A stretch of 64,000 bases of DNA from Castanea sativa (taxonomy: Eukaryota > Streptophyta > Magnoliopsida > Fagales > Fagaceae): NCBI RefSeq assembly GCF_040712315.1, contig NC_134024.1:31239158-31303157 (forward strand). The letters run 5' to 3'. The translations under genes were made by a program, and so were the position numbers. This document shows, piece after piece, positions 22,391 to 34,470 of the stretch (positions are counted from its first letter, which is position 1; each line of letters opens with the position of its first letter). A model generated the notes under the pieces. That model was given only the letters and a program-made list of their open reading frames with translations. It was not told the origin of the DNA and did not search any database.

Positions 22391-25300
22391 ATGAATATTT
22401 TAATATGGAATTGTCGTGGGGCAATGAAGCCCACTTTCAAGAAGACTGTAATGGACCTGGTGGAATGGCATAAGCCTGCAATTTTTGTGATCACGGAAAC
22501 TAGGATTGATGGTAGTAGAGCTGATGATATCATTCGGAGGTTACCGTTTGATAAGGCATACTCCACAAAGACTATTGGGCATGCAGGGGGCATCTGGCTC
22601 CTTTGGCAATCTGACATTGTATCCATGGATGTGCTTTCAGCTACGGAGCAAGAAATCCATGCGATAGTTCAGGTTAGTCCCCAATCTCAGCCTTGGCTTT
22701 TAAGTGCAATTTATGGTAGTCCTTGTTTTAAAGAAAGATGCATGCTGTGGGGAAATTTAAAAATGTTATCTGTTAGACATAATCTCCCTTGGGCTGTGAT
22801 GGGAGATTTTAATGATGTCATGTGTGAAGAAGAGAAGTATGGGGGTAATGGTATTTGTAGAAGGAGGGTTATGGAGTATACTGGGTGTATGGGTTATTGC
22901 AACCTTATTGATCTAGGATTTTCTGGAACTAAATATACCTAGACTAATAAAAGAGATATTGGTGATTTTATTCAGCAAAGATTGGACTGAGTTTGGGCCA
23001 ATTCAGGTTGGAAGGCAGCTTTTCCTGAAGCATTGGTGAAACACTTAGCTCGAATTAATTCTGATCACTGTCCACTGCTTCTTTCTTTGGATTCTCCTCA
23101 TATCAGCAATGGTGTCAAACCTTTCCACTTTCAACCCATTTGGCTTAGTCATGAAGAGTTTCCTAGTGTTGTTAGGAAGGCGTGGGAAGGTAACCACCAT
23201 AGTTTATGTAATACTATTAATGAATTTACCAATAAAGCAAATGTTTGGAACAAAGATGTCTTTGGAAACATTTTTTGGAAAAAGAAGAATCTTATTGCGA
23301 GAATGCTGGGTGCGGAGAAAGCCTTAGCTAGAAATCCCTCGCAAAGATTGATCCATCTTCATAATTTCCTTTTGGAGGATCTTGAGAAAATTCTTGCGTT
23401 GGAGGAAGACCTTTGGTGCATGAAGGCTAGAATGAATTGGCCGATTCAAGGGGAAAGGAATACCACTTTTTTCCATATATCAACTCTGAACTGTCGAAGT
23501 CAGAATAGAATTGTTCGTATTCAAAATGTTGATGGTTTGTGGGAAGAGGATATGGATAGGGTTAAGGGAATCTTCCTGGAAAGGTTTGCAAAGTTGTATT
23601 GTTCTGAGCAAGTTTCAAGTCCTAGAACTCCCAGTAATATTTTTGTTTGGGGGAATCAGTTGTCTGAATCTGAGGCTGCCAATCTTACCCTTGCTCCTAC
23701 GGATGCTGAAATCCTTTTTGCTTTAAATTCTATGAAAGCCTTCATAGCTCTTGGCCCGGATGGGTTGCATGCGGGATTTTTTCAGAGATTTTGGATGGTT
23801 GTTGGTGAGTCAGTGAAGTATAAAGTCAAGCAAATTTTTAGATTGAAAAGAATCCCCCCTATTGAATAAAACCATTATTGCTCTCGTTTAGAAGCAATTA
23901 GGGCCTGAAACAATTAATCATTTCCATCCCATTAGTTTATGTAACACCATTTATAAGATCATTTCAAAGATTTTGGTGCTAAGGATGAAACACCTGATGC
24001 CTACCTTTGTCTCCCCTACGCAAACAACTTTTGTGTCTGGAAGACGAGGTATGGATAGCGTCATTATGGCTTAAGAACTTGTGTATACTTTAGAAAAGAA
24101 GAGAGGGAAAACTGGCTTTATGGTGATAAAGTTAGATCTTGAGAAAGCGTATGATAGATTCGAATGGAGCTTTGTGAGAAGCATGCTGTTCAGTTTTGGG
24201 TTCCATGAAGACACGGTTGAGCTAGTTATGAGTTGCATCTCCTCCACTTCAGCCTCTTTGTTAGTTAATGGGAGCCAACTGGAATCGTTTATGTTAGGAT
24301 TAGTGCCCTTAAATCCTATTGTATGATGCTATGTATGATATTATATATGACATTATGTATGACATGATGTATGACTTAATATTGTGATTGATAAAGTTGT
24401 TTTATTATTATCTAAAATAATGGTAACATGAATATGGGACATTATCATATAGTCCATGAGATGCATTGTATGTGATTTATGTAAAAAGTCATAGAAGATG
24501 TAAATCACAAGTTCTTTGTAAACTCAGAATTTATAGTTCGTAGTCGGTGATGAAATTGGGCATTTCATCTGCGAAGACTATAACGTGTCAACTAAGATGA
24601 TTTGTCTTGATCATGGAAGTGGAGACTTCTAGTTGATATGTTGATATGTTTTAAGAGTTAAAACATATTGAACAGGACCGCTGTGAGATTTATTATTCTC
24701 CTAATGACTGTCAAATGAATAATAAATCTTACGACTTCTATTTGCATGAAATCTTAATCCTGAGAGAATAATGGACCTGATCATGAAGTGTAGGTCGCTT
24801 TGATATATCAGGAGTGAGATTTGAAGTGATGGTCAAAACCTCAGTATGTTGGGCAGCCACATTTAGTGTTGATGGAACATATATTCTCAAGATGGAATTC
24901 ATAGTCTCTTGATGGAAATATAAAATATTCCCTTGAGATAAGTTTATGGGTTCAGTTATTCAGAGAGTTAGGCCTAACCACTTTAGTAAGAAATTACTAA
25001 AGTATATATTTATGAAATTGGATTTCATAAATATATAATGAATAACTTTAAAGAATTAAACCGGGTACTCAAGGATAAGATGTAGTAATTTACAAAGTGG
25101 CAGTCTACATTTATGACTTTGTGTTACTACGAATATTTTATGAAGGGGTTACGTGTATAATAAAGTCTGGGGATATAATTTATTAATAAGGCCTAGAGTG
25201 CAATTATATTTATATAGTGGTATTAAATATAATTAATGGTAACTTTGGACTTGTCAAAAGTTGACGGAAAAGCCCAAGGCCCATTAGAGCTAGTGTCTTA

Positions 25301-27929
25301 TTGGTCCCTTTTTGGTCCCACTCCAAGCCACACACTAAAACCCAATTGGAAAGGCCCAATAGGCCAGCCCAATTAGATAATCAGTTAGTTATAAATGGAG
25401 AAACATACAGAATTTTTATTAGAAGAGATTAGAAAAGAAAAAGAAACGGTGTGTGAGAGAGTGTGAGACACACTTTCATTCTCCCTTTGAAAAACTGATT
25501 GAGAGACCACACGTCTTGGGCGTGAAGTGGAATTGGAGTGAAGATTAAAAGTGTTCCCAAGTGCTTCTAATCTTTGTTTTGAATTTCTCCACACCAAGGT
25601 ACGCTATCTTGTTCTTAAATTCTGAAATTTACATTGTGCACGTTATCAATCATGAATGAAATAGATCCTAGTTCGTTGCTTCCGCTGTGGGTTTTGTATG
25701 AGATACAAAACCAGAATTTTTCCTTCAGTTTAAACCATCTAAAGGGTTGAGACAAGGCGACCCTATATCTTCATACTTTGTATGGAATTCTTAAGCTCCC
25801 TCGTAAATAAGAAATGTGAAGAGGGTAAGTGGATTAAAGTGAAGGCTTCACGTGGTGGACCCGGGTTTTCTCATTTGTTTTTTGCTGATGATTTGCTTCT
25901 TTATGCCAAAGCTGACTGGGGTAATTGTGAGGCAATAGTTGATGTGTTAGAGGAATTTTGTAAGCTCACGGGGCAGAAGATTAGCAAGGTTAAGTCCAAG
26001 GTGTTTTTCTCCCCAAATACACTTGAAGAATCAAAGGATGATTTAATGTAGTTGTTGGGGATTAATAAAACTTCTAATCTAGGTAAATATCTTGGATTCC
26101 CTATTTTGCATAAAGGGAGACGCCGAAATGACTTCCAATTTGTGGTGGAAAGAGTTCAAGCGAAATTGGCAAGATGGAAAAACAAATGTCTATCTTCAGC
26201 AGGCCGGATTGTGCTTATTAAGGCATCGGTGTCTGCCATTCCAAAATATACTATGCAATGCTTTAGAATACCAGTTAGAATTTATGATGAAGTTGATAAG
26301 CTTGTTAGGAACTTTTTATGGGGGTTGATGGAGGAGAGGAAGAAGATGCATATGGTTGGATGGGGTCATGTAATGATGCCTCAAGACCTAGGTGGATTAG
26401 GTATTTTCCAAATGAAAGCTTGAAATTCTGCTCTATTGGCAAAGCTTTGCTGGAGGATTGCCTCTAGCCAAAACTACCCTTGGGCACAAATGCTAATAAG
26501 TAAATACTTGACAGCTACTAGACTTAGTGAAGGAGGTAGAAAGCTCCCCACTTCAAAAATCTGGGCTGCTTGTAAAGAAGGAGGAATTATTTTTAATAAA
26601 GGTTTGAAATGGGCAGTTGCAAATGGAGAAGAGGTGGGATTTTGGGATGATTTTTGGCTCCCTTCAGGTCCCTTAAGGAAGCAGATTAAGGGTCCCCTTG
26701 CTGAGGGAGAAAATAACTTGTCAGTTAAGATGTTCTTATTTAACCCCAATGAGCTATCATTCAATTTTCCAGAATCCATTTTGAAGGACATTCAAGGTAT
26801 TCCGTTAGTTTCGTGTCCTGAATTGAAGGATAGGCTTATTTGGGCATATTCCAAGGATGGTTCTTTCTCCTTAAAGTCTGCGTATCTCCTTGCCAAAGGT
26901 CTAAATCCTTTGAACCTTGCTTCTCATTCTTGTAGGTGGGTTTGGGATGCTTACACTACTCCAAGGATCAAATTCTTTTTGTGGCTTGTTTCTCGGAATA
27001 GTATTCCTACTCGTGTAGTGCTTGTTTCAAGGGGTTTCAACCTGTGTTTAACTTGTGAAGTGTGTGGTATCTCGAATGAATCCATTATCCATGCATTGCA
27101 TGACTGTCCTGGGGCAAAAAGAGTGTGGACTGAGTTGGGCATCCAGTGTACTAATCAAGAGTTCTATGATCTCCCTTTATCGGAATGGCTGAAGAGCAAC
27201 TGCTGCTCGGTCCAGATTTTTTCTTGGCCTCGTATTCCTTGGAAAATGCTATTCCCTTAGGCTCTTTGGCTTATATGGCTCCAACGGAATAAGGTAATTT
27301 TTCGTAATGGAAGTTTTGATGCGAAGATAGCTGGTCATTGCATTAAAAAAGGAGTAGAGTTCTTTGCTATTGTGCCTGAAAACCCCATGAAACTGAGCAG
27401 AGTGTTGACTCGAGTGTCCTGGACTAAACCCCAAGAGGGATGGGTGAAGTTGAACTCAGATGGATCGATGTTAGGGAACTCGAAGAAGGCTGGTGGAGGA
27501 GCTGTGATCAGATGTAGTAATGGGGACTGGATTGTGGGTTGCTTAAGGAAACTTGGGAACACGTCTAGTATACTGGCTGAGTTGTGGGCGCTTAGAGATG
27601 GGCTCCTTTTGGCAAAACAGCTTAGTTTAGATAATATTTGTGTGGATATGGATGCTAAATATCTTGTATATTTGCTTTCTAATACTTTTGTGGTTAACCT
27701 TAGTCTTGAACTTTTATTATCCGATTGTAGGAACCTTATGAAGACGTTCCTTAACTGCACAGTGGCACATGTTTTTAGGGAGGTGAATAGGTGCGCTGAT
27801 AAATTAGCTAGGTTGGGGGCTAATCTGCATTCAGACCACCTTATTTTGTATAATCCACCGCCTATGGTGGAAGACCTCCTGGCTAATGATAAAGCTGGCC
27901 ATTTTTGTAATAGACTTGTGGTGCCTTAG
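22391..27929 (+). pseudogene. LINE ORF2 (endonuclease, reverse transcriptase, RNase H)
   Basis: ORF2 nicks target DNA and reverse transcribes the LINE RNA. In order: an APE-type endonuclease from ATG 22391 (ILIWNCRGA, ITETRIDG, VMGDFNDVM, NSDHCPLL); a linker; RT with KLDLEKAYD (about 24130), GLRQGDP (about 25750) and FADD (25881-25892); a thumb/zinc-binding region (KYLGFPILHKGRR, VCGISNESIIHALHDC, to 27260); and an RNase H domain (LNSDGSMLG, AELWALRDGL, VDMDAKYLV, 27372-27929). Stops include TAG 22940, TGA 22988, TAA near 23867, TAG near 24074 and TAG near 26049. A 1.4-kb solo LTR splits the RT; deleting it with one TSD copy rejoins the frame at SQLESFKPSKGLRQGD. Confidence 0.88.
24292..25727 (+). 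repeat. copia-like solo LTR inside the LINE reverse transcriptase
   Basis: 1436 bp, starts TGTTAGGATTAG, ends TTTTTCCTTCA, flanked by a perfect 5-bp TSD GTTTA (24287-24291, 25728-25732). A TATA-like TTATAAAT lies near 25389. No internal retrotransposon sequence remains, so it is a solo LTR left by recombination between two LTRs. The copia assignment is by general look only. Confidence 0.9.
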
Positions 27930-28090
27930 TTGTATAATACTTGCTTGGTTTACCAAAAAAAAGACATCTTTGGGATATATGGATGCTTTTGCAATGTTAC
28001 TTAATCTCGTAGTCTCAATGCCTTGTTGAGATACTAATTGATTGATGCTCTGTTAGGCTTATTTTTGGTAGCCATTTTCTTATTCAATAA

Positions 28091-28436
28091 GGGAAATTAT
28101 ATTTTCTCTCTCTAAATTATACGTTTATACCTCCTTTTACACTTGCCCCCATAAACTATTAGAAGGTACACTTAACCCCCTAAACTGTACTCCATTTTAT
28201 ACTTGCCGCTATAAACTATGAGAATGTTCACTTTATCCCTTTAAGCTATACACCATTTTTATACTTACTCTCTTAATGTATGAGAATACACACTTACTTC
28301 CATAAATTATTATTCATGGGATGAAGTGTAAAGTGTTACACAAATAATAGTTTTGGGGGAAGTATTACGTGGGTAATAGTTTAAAAGAGTAAGTGTAAAA
28401 AATGGTATAGTTAAAAGGGTATAGTGTAATTTCTCC
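28091..28436. repeat. candidate foldback/MITE with internal repeats
   Basis: The ends GGGAAATTATA and (reverse complement) GGAGAAATTACA are inverted, and the inside contains three imperfect copies of a word like TTATACTTGCC-CTATAAACTA-GAG. Similar AAATTACAC-ended repeats are common in plant genomes. No convincing TSD. Confidence 0.4.
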
Positions 28437-28446
28437 TATTTAACAT

Positions 28447-29503
28447 TGAAAGCTCAAATAATGTGAAACATTATTGCTTGTTTAGACCCCTAATTCTTAA
28501 TTACGGTTTGATTAATTTTAATCTAAACACACTTGATGCATAATATACATGATTAGCAAATTAATTCATTGAAGCACTCAACAATTGCATGGATGAACAA
28601 ATAAGTGCAATGCTAAAATGGAAATGGCAGTAGGTGAAAGGATAGCAAACCCAAGATAACGTGACGATGTGTTATCAAATAGGAAACCAAATAACTCGGT
28701 AAAAAACCTCTCTGCGATCCTCCAAGTTGAAATGATCCACTATTGAATAAGTTGGAGTACAAGGATACCAAAAAGATCATCCAAGCCTAATCTACTCAAA
28801 GTACTTGAGCCCTTCAAGCTCCAGCTACCAACAGACTTCTTAGAGTTTTGTCTTCACTAACTTCACGGATCCCGCAATACCGTCCAACTGCATCTGTCAA
28901 GCCTCATTGACTTCTTTTGTCAGATACCCAATTCTACCCAAGCTCCAAAGCACTCTCCACACTTTGAATATGTATGGGTTGTGTTTGGGTACAAAGCTCC
29001 TCTCAGGGTATAACAATGGGAGAGGGGAGGAGAAGAGATTACAATGATTTCGCTCTTGAGGATGAGTAGCTCTCCCTAACAAGGTGGGTGTGTTGTAGAA
29101 ACTTTCTAGGGTTTTTTTTTTTTTCTCTCTAAATAGTCTCCTTACAATTTTGTGGGTAATGACAGTATATATAGCATGGATGAAGGGTAGGAAAGTTACA
29201 CTTAAAATCCAGCTAGTTAGTGTATCTCGCGGGTTAGCCAAGTCGCGAGTGACTTGCGAAACACACTGACTGTTGAACTTCCTCATGTGCTCCTCACATG
29301 GCCTTTTGTGGGTGCTACAGTCTCAAGCCAATCGCCAGCCAAGTCGCGAAATCAATTGTCTTGAGCAATTTTCACTAACTTATAACTAAATCCATTACAA
29401 TTAAATCCCACAAAATAGAAGGAAATAAATAAATGAAATTACAATACTTTTTGTCATATAATAAAGCCAACATAAATGTTATGTGAAAAGCCATAACTTA
29501 ACA
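28447..29503 (-). repeat. solo LTR related to the copia element at 46766
   Basis: Read on the minus strand it starts TGTTAAGTTATGG and ends GAGCTTTCA. Its last 80 bases align by eye with the LTR end of the 46.8-54.7 kb element (shared CCGTAATT and GGGGTCTAAACA), as does the promoter-like CTATATATACTGTCATTA stretch. Flanking AACAT (28442-28446) and AACAC (29504-29508) fit a TSD with one change. The open frame 28897-29286 is not a gene. Confidence 0.75.
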
Positions 29504-29812
29504 AACACAATCAAAAGTAGGCATTTGTTTATCATTATCTTCTTGAATTTCTACTCCTATAATCTTTTTTCATGCACTGTCTCGTTTTAATTATTTATTT
29601 ATATATTTTGTAATATTTCTCTATTTGTTATCTTTCTATATTTTGGAAAACACTATTCTAACCTAACACACGCACACCATATGCGTTTTGGCAATGTTAA
29701 AATACTATGCAGATATTATTCATTAATTCAGTACAAATCATAATTTTTAATAAAAATATAAAAGAAATTAAAAGAATCACTTTGTGTACGGCTGATTGAA
29801 GAAAAATAATAG
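29504..29812. other. AT-rich spacer, nothing recognised
   Basis: No coding or repeat structure apart from one TSD copy at each edge. Confidence 0.4.
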
Positions 29813-29815
29813 TGA

Positions 29816-30020
29816 GGGCTTGTTTGGATACCGCTTATTGCTGAAAACTGAAAACATTGTAGCAAAATAATTTTTAAATGTGTGAATAGTGCCGTGAAAC
29901 TCCATTTTAAAGTAGTTTTTGCTGAAAAAAGTACTTGCGGGTCCCATAAACAGTGCATGGGACCCACTAAAAAAACGTACCCACTAGGAAATGTACAAAA
30001 CGCGCTTCCCAAACGGGCAC
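29816..30020. mobile_element. Tourist-like MITE 1 of cluster
   Basis: Ends GGGCTTGTTTGG and (reverse complement) GTGCCCGTTTGG; 3-bp TSD TGA at 29813-29815 and 30021-30023; 205 bp. Confidence 0.75.
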
Positions 30021-30228
30021 TGAATGTTGAGAAAAATGGACTAAATATATAAGGGTAATCTTGGATTATAACAAAATACCAAGAACATTATAGGACTTTT
30101 GGTGAAATTTCATTAAACCTAATTTCATTCCTTCTAATTTTGGAGGAATGAAAATTTGAGATTTTTAGGAAATATAATGAAATGAGTTCCTTCTACCATT
30201 TCTATTCTCTCTTACTTAGGGTGTGTTT

Positions 30229-30420
30229 TTGTATACCACTTATTTTGCTGAAACTGAAAAATTATTGCTGAAAGTACTGTAGATAAAGATAAAAGTTAGT
30301 TGAAATAGTACAGTGAGACCCGTGAATAGTACTAAAAAGTGCAGTGGGCTCATGAATAGTAGCAAAAATAAGCTGAATAATGAAATAATTTTAACTTTTA
30401 ATCTTAATTCAAATGCACAC
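30229..30420. mobile_element. Tourist-like MITE 2 of cluster
   Basis: Ends GGGTGTGTTTTT and (reverse complement) GTGTGCATTTG; TSD TTA at 30226-30228 and 30421-30423; 192 bp; inside shares GCTGAAACTGAAA and AGTGGG words with its neighbours. Confidence 0.7.
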
Positions 30421-30516
30421 TTAATCTTTCAAAGAGAGGAAAGGAAATAATATTCTTAAAATATCCATTCTATTCCCCATCTCAAATGAAGCTAAGCTTT
30501 TTATATGGAACAATCA

Positions 30517-30686
30517 GTGTCTGTTTGACAAATATTATTTTTGCTCCTATTCATGGGTTCCAATGCACTTTTTGGTACTATTTATGGATCCCGCTATATT
30601 ATTTTAGCTAACTTTTATCTTTATCTATAGTACTTTTAACAAAAAGTTTTCAGTTTCAACAAAATAGGCAGATCTCAAACGGACTC
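30517..30686. mobile_element. Tourist-like MITE 3 of cluster (inverted copy)
   Basis: Ends GTGTCTGTTTG and (reverse complement) GAGTCCGTTTG; flanks TCA (30514-30516) and TTA (30687-30689); 170 bp. Its inner words run opposite to those of MITE 2 and 4. Confidence 0.6.
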
Positions 30687-30689
30687 TTA

Positions 30690-30947
30690 GGGTCCGTTTG
30701 GATAGAACTTATTGCTGAAAACTGAAAACTGAAAACACTGTAGCAAAATAATTTTAAAATGTGTGAATAGTACCGCGGGACCCATTTTTAATGAAAAAGT
30801 TGCTGAAAAGTGAAATTTGTGGGTCCGTGAACAGTGCACGAATGCACTGTTCACAGAAAATTGGGTCAACACTCGCGGTTGGAGGAAAAAAAAAAAAAAA
30901 AAAAAAACACAAAACGCAGACGCAGAAACGCCTATCCAAACTCCACC
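30690..30947. mobile_element. Tourist-like MITE 4 of cluster
   Basis: Ends GGGTCCGTTTGGATAG and (reverse complement) GGTGGAGTTTGGATAG; TSD TTA at 30687-30689 and 30948-30950; 258 bp with an A-run at 30885-30907. The left TTA is also the right flank of MITE 3. Confidence 0.8.
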
Positions 30948-30950
30948 TTA

Positions 30951-33293
30951 GTCTATCTACCATCTATGTTTTCATTTAGCCTTTTAACTTATTTGCTTAT
31001 ATACAATTTTTTAAAGCCTTATTTTTCTTAAGTACAACCACACTTTAACTAATTCTGAGTAAAATACAATCAGCAAAAAGTCAAATGAGCTAATGCTAAA
31101 TGGACACTTGTGATGGTCTTTTGTGGAGGCAAGCGTTTTAATAGTGATCTCTTTCAAATTCTCCAATTCCGTCTAATTTTTAGTTAGTTGTGTGTCATGA
31201 CCTCGGGTTACTCAAGTTTGACCCACATGAATAGGTGAAATCATGTTAAGTGTCTCTCAAAATGCGAATGCCAATAGATGATATTTGTCCTCCTAAATCG
31301 AGGGTTTCATATGGAGTTGCCAATTTTTTTATACAATTTGGAAAAAAATACCATTAATGAGAAATATATATTATTTAATTGATTGAGTTGAAATTTACAT
31401 TTGATAAAAAAAAAAAAACTTTTCAAAGCTTGGATTCCTAAATACAATCTAAACTTTACATGGCTTTAGTCCAAATTACATTCTAAAAAAAGAATATTGC
31501 ATGATTAAGCCTAGTCTAAGAACCAATGATTTAAGTTATGGAGTGAGAAGGTGTTGAACACCCACCCAACCAAGTGAACAAGTCTTTTACAATATGGTGG
31601 TTATGGTAGTATCATGCAAATGACATCCATACGTTTCACAAAATTAGAGAATTCTTAGTTCATCAAAAAAAATATTAGAGAATTCTTATTTTAATTCCAA
31701 TAAAATGGATGAAGGCCTAAGGTTTTATAATTTTTTTTGACCATGTGAGCATATTCTATAAACCCTAAGTTAAACTAGCATGTTCGTCATATATCAATCA
31801 ATAAAGTTTTAGATTTAGCCTAGTTTGGTTCAAGGCTTGTACCTGCATGCAGGATTGGTTTGGCAAAATAGGGTCAAAGATCTAGCTCCTAGTTATACAG
31901 GCAACCCATCCCCTCTTTGAATTGATTGAGAATCTTGTGCAACACTTTTTTCCTTCAATCTCGGAAAATTTCACTATATATTACCAAACAATTCTGCCTC
32001 TGTCTTCTTAAGGTTAAAATCTATAAGGAAGAGTTGTGTCATTTAATCCTTGATTGATGTAGTTATTGGTGCATAGTTAATTTTTCATAGCAGCATGCTT
32101 CAACAACAAACCAAAAGGAGTTCAATACAAAACCCTAGGCACATAAATTTGCAGCAACTTCACTCATTATTCATGTTTCTTCTCTCTTATGATACTATAA
32201 AATATAATTTTTATACATATGATAATCCTAGTGTATGGATCCTAAGATAGGCCAAGTCATCATGGGCTGAAACTAACTCTTCTCTCTTAAGATAACCACT
32301 GTAAAATATAACTTTTACACGTATGAGAACCCTAGTACATGGATCCCAAGACAAGGCAAGTCATAATGGGATAAAACTGAAAATTTTAGACTAGAATCAT
32401 GCAGCTTGATCAGTCGAGAGAAGTCAAGCTTGATATTGTGAATTACTAAATGTCGATAGGTCAAATAGGCACTGAGGTGCAGTTGAGATACCTGATTCAA
32501 TAGTTTCTTAAACAGTTTTCTTATATTTTCAACACTGCGTTTCGACACACTTTTGGACACTAAAAACTAAAAGTCGTAAGTACATAAAAACATGCGTTTT
32601 GACTCAAATTTGCCAATATAAAAAAAAAATGACTAAGCATTTTAAATATTAGAAAAATGTTATGTTGACAATATTTTCACATCACTTTCACAACAGATCT
32701 TAAGCGTAAGATTGTTACTACCAATTACTAGTAGACAAATAAAAAAAAATTTAGTTGTGAGTTCAAATTAGAACTAATAGCAACTTATCATTTAGGAATT
32801 GTGAAAGTATTGTGAGAATATTATACACATAGCACTTCTCTTAAATATTAACATGTTTAAATATTTTGGCCTAACAAAAATTAAACAGAAAAAGATCATT
32901 TATGTTCAAATAAATGGGATTGACAATTTTTTTTTTTTTGTTGAGAAAAATGGGGTGTACAAACTTTAGTTCTAAACTAGGAGAAATTTGCTTTAATCCA
33001 CTATTATCCATATATATTATTTAAACTAATCATACAACTTATTAAAAAATTCATGTAATTTTATTAAACCATTACAAATTAAGGGTAAATATTACCATAC
33101 ACACCCTGTTTATAGAGGCAAAAATAGTCAAATAGCACTTTTTTACGAATGATGTTGTAATTTACCACTGTTTAGGAAATATGTAAGAATTTGCTACTTT
33201 TTGGGTACTCAAGCTTGGCGAAATTGAGTTTTCCATGTTACTCAAGTTTATGAAACTCAACTGCCATGAGAAAATTTTCAAAATTTTTCAAAA
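30951..33293. other. AT-rich intergenic DNA
   Basis: No gene recognised. About 31305-31630 is the second copy of the dispersed repeat at 16705-17045. Two near-identical phrases lie about 100 bases apart (about 32190-32370: ACTATAAAATATAA...ATGGATCC...CAAG), a local imperfect duplication. Confidence 0.45.
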
Positions 33294-33303
33294 TATATTT
33301 TTT

Positions 33304-33731
33304 GGCAGAAATCACATTTTTGTTATTACATTTTTAGGAGATTCCCACTTTGGTCCCTAGATTTTATTTTCACCGCTTTTAGTCCTTATCCTAAAAATGC
33401 TTCTTGTTTTAGTCCCTGCCATTACATCAGAGATGGAAAATGCATATGTGGCAAACGGAATACACTGTTGGCACACTAAAAACTGACGTGACCATTAAAA
33501 TAATAAAAAAAATTCCACGTCAGCATCTAAATTAAAAAATTAATTTATTAATTTAAACTAAAAATAAAAATAAAAACAAAAACAGAATTAAAAACTAAAA
33601 TCATATGAATTGAGATCTAAGTGTGTCTTGAACAAGAATAACAAAAACACAAATCCAAATCCAAGAACACAAACCCAGAAATTAAAAAAAAAAAAAAAAA
33701 CCAGTAAATCTTTGTCCCTGAGAAACTTTCT
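33304..33731 (+). repeat. left terminal inverted repeat of the Pack-MULE
   Basis: 428 bp; reverse complement pairs with 34471-34875 through to the TTGTCCCTGAGAAACTTTCT word at the inner edge. Confidence 0.88.
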
Positions 33732-33798
33732 CCTATCCCTCAAATTTGAAAATTTTCGTTTCCTTCTTCCAATTTTGCCTTCCGAAATTCCGGCCAAA

Positions 33799-34402
33799 AT
33801 GAACGACTTCGAGGGCCTATTAGCCTCCGATTCGGCTTCAAACCCCAAGGCAAATCGACTCCGATGGCCGGTTCCAAATCCACCTCCATCGTCGGAGGAT
33901 CATCAACGCGTCCTCGCTCCTCCTCCAATTCCTTCGAAGATCGCGATTCTCTCTTCACCACTGCCAACCCAGAGCAGAAATCCCAAGATTTTGGTTTCGG
34001 ATTTGGTGATCTCTTCGGCTCCGCTCGCTACGCCCCCAAATCGGACGCCACACCACGACTTCTTCCTCCTTCAATTTCGATATGTTTTGCAATTTCGGTG
34101 CTCCGGTGAAGTCTTCGTCTTCATCATCGGCGCCTCCTCCACATGTCTACGACAAGCCAGTTTATGATGATGACATTTTGAACGGTGTCCTCGGGCTCAA
34201 GAGCTCGGCGGCTAACGTGAAGTACGAAGACGTTTTCACATCAATTGCAGCTTCATCGCCAACGAAACGGAGCAGTAGCGGGATTGGGAGTAGGAGCAAT
34301 GCGTTTGACTATCTTTTAGGGGGTTTGGGAGCGTGGATTACTCTTACAATCTCAGTCCTAAAGAGCTTTGCACCAAGATCTCACTCTGTGATTAAAACCT
34401 AG
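33799..34402 (+). pseudogene. captured N-terminal fragment of an auxilin-like J-domain protein gene
   Basis: Auxilin-like proteins recruit Hsc70 to uncoat clathrin vesicles. The fragment starts MNDFEGLLASD at 33799, the family's N-terminus, with 5' UTR-like DNA before it. A 1-base loss near 33831 shifts the frame; the next frame reads GSKSTSIVGGSSTRPRSSS and FGFGFGDLFGS. A second shift near 34048 leads to FNFDMFCNFGAPV, VYDKPVYDDDIL and NAFDYLLGGLG. The C-terminal J domain is absent. The end, after LGGLG, is not auxilin that I recognise. With two frameshifts it cannot make an auxilin, though transcripts from it are possible. The assignment to auxilin is from remembered family motifs. Confidence 0.75.
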
Positions 34403-34470
34403 ATCTTTCATCTTTTTAGTTTGCTAACGTTAGATCTTTCATCCTGTGTTTTCTTGCAACCAAGCGAAGC

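Larger units (their letters stand above)
20229..27962 (+). mobile_element. full-length L1-type LINE, inactive
   Basis: The 15-bp TSD GACATCTTTGGGATA stands at 20214-20228 and 27963-27977. The element starts immediately after the first copy and ends in a short A-run (27955-27962) before the second. Without the solo LTR insertion (24292-25727 plus one TSD) it is about 6.3 kb, the size of a complete plant L1. It has ORF1 with a CCHC knuckle, then ORF2 with endonuclease, reverse transcriptase, zinc-binding RT region and RNase H. Many stops and frameshifts make it inactive. Confidence 0.92.

Noticed and set aside
22132..22626. Minus-strand 164-codon frame in the LINE
   Set aside because: Antisense shadow of the endonuclease domain.
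30754..31031. Lys- and Phe-rich small frames at the A-run of MITE 4
   Set aside because: Translation of a homopolymer and TIR sequence.
32315..32560. 81-codon minus-strand frame near 32.4 kb
   Set aside because: No family resemblance, no splice or promoter context, in AT-rich intergenic DNA.
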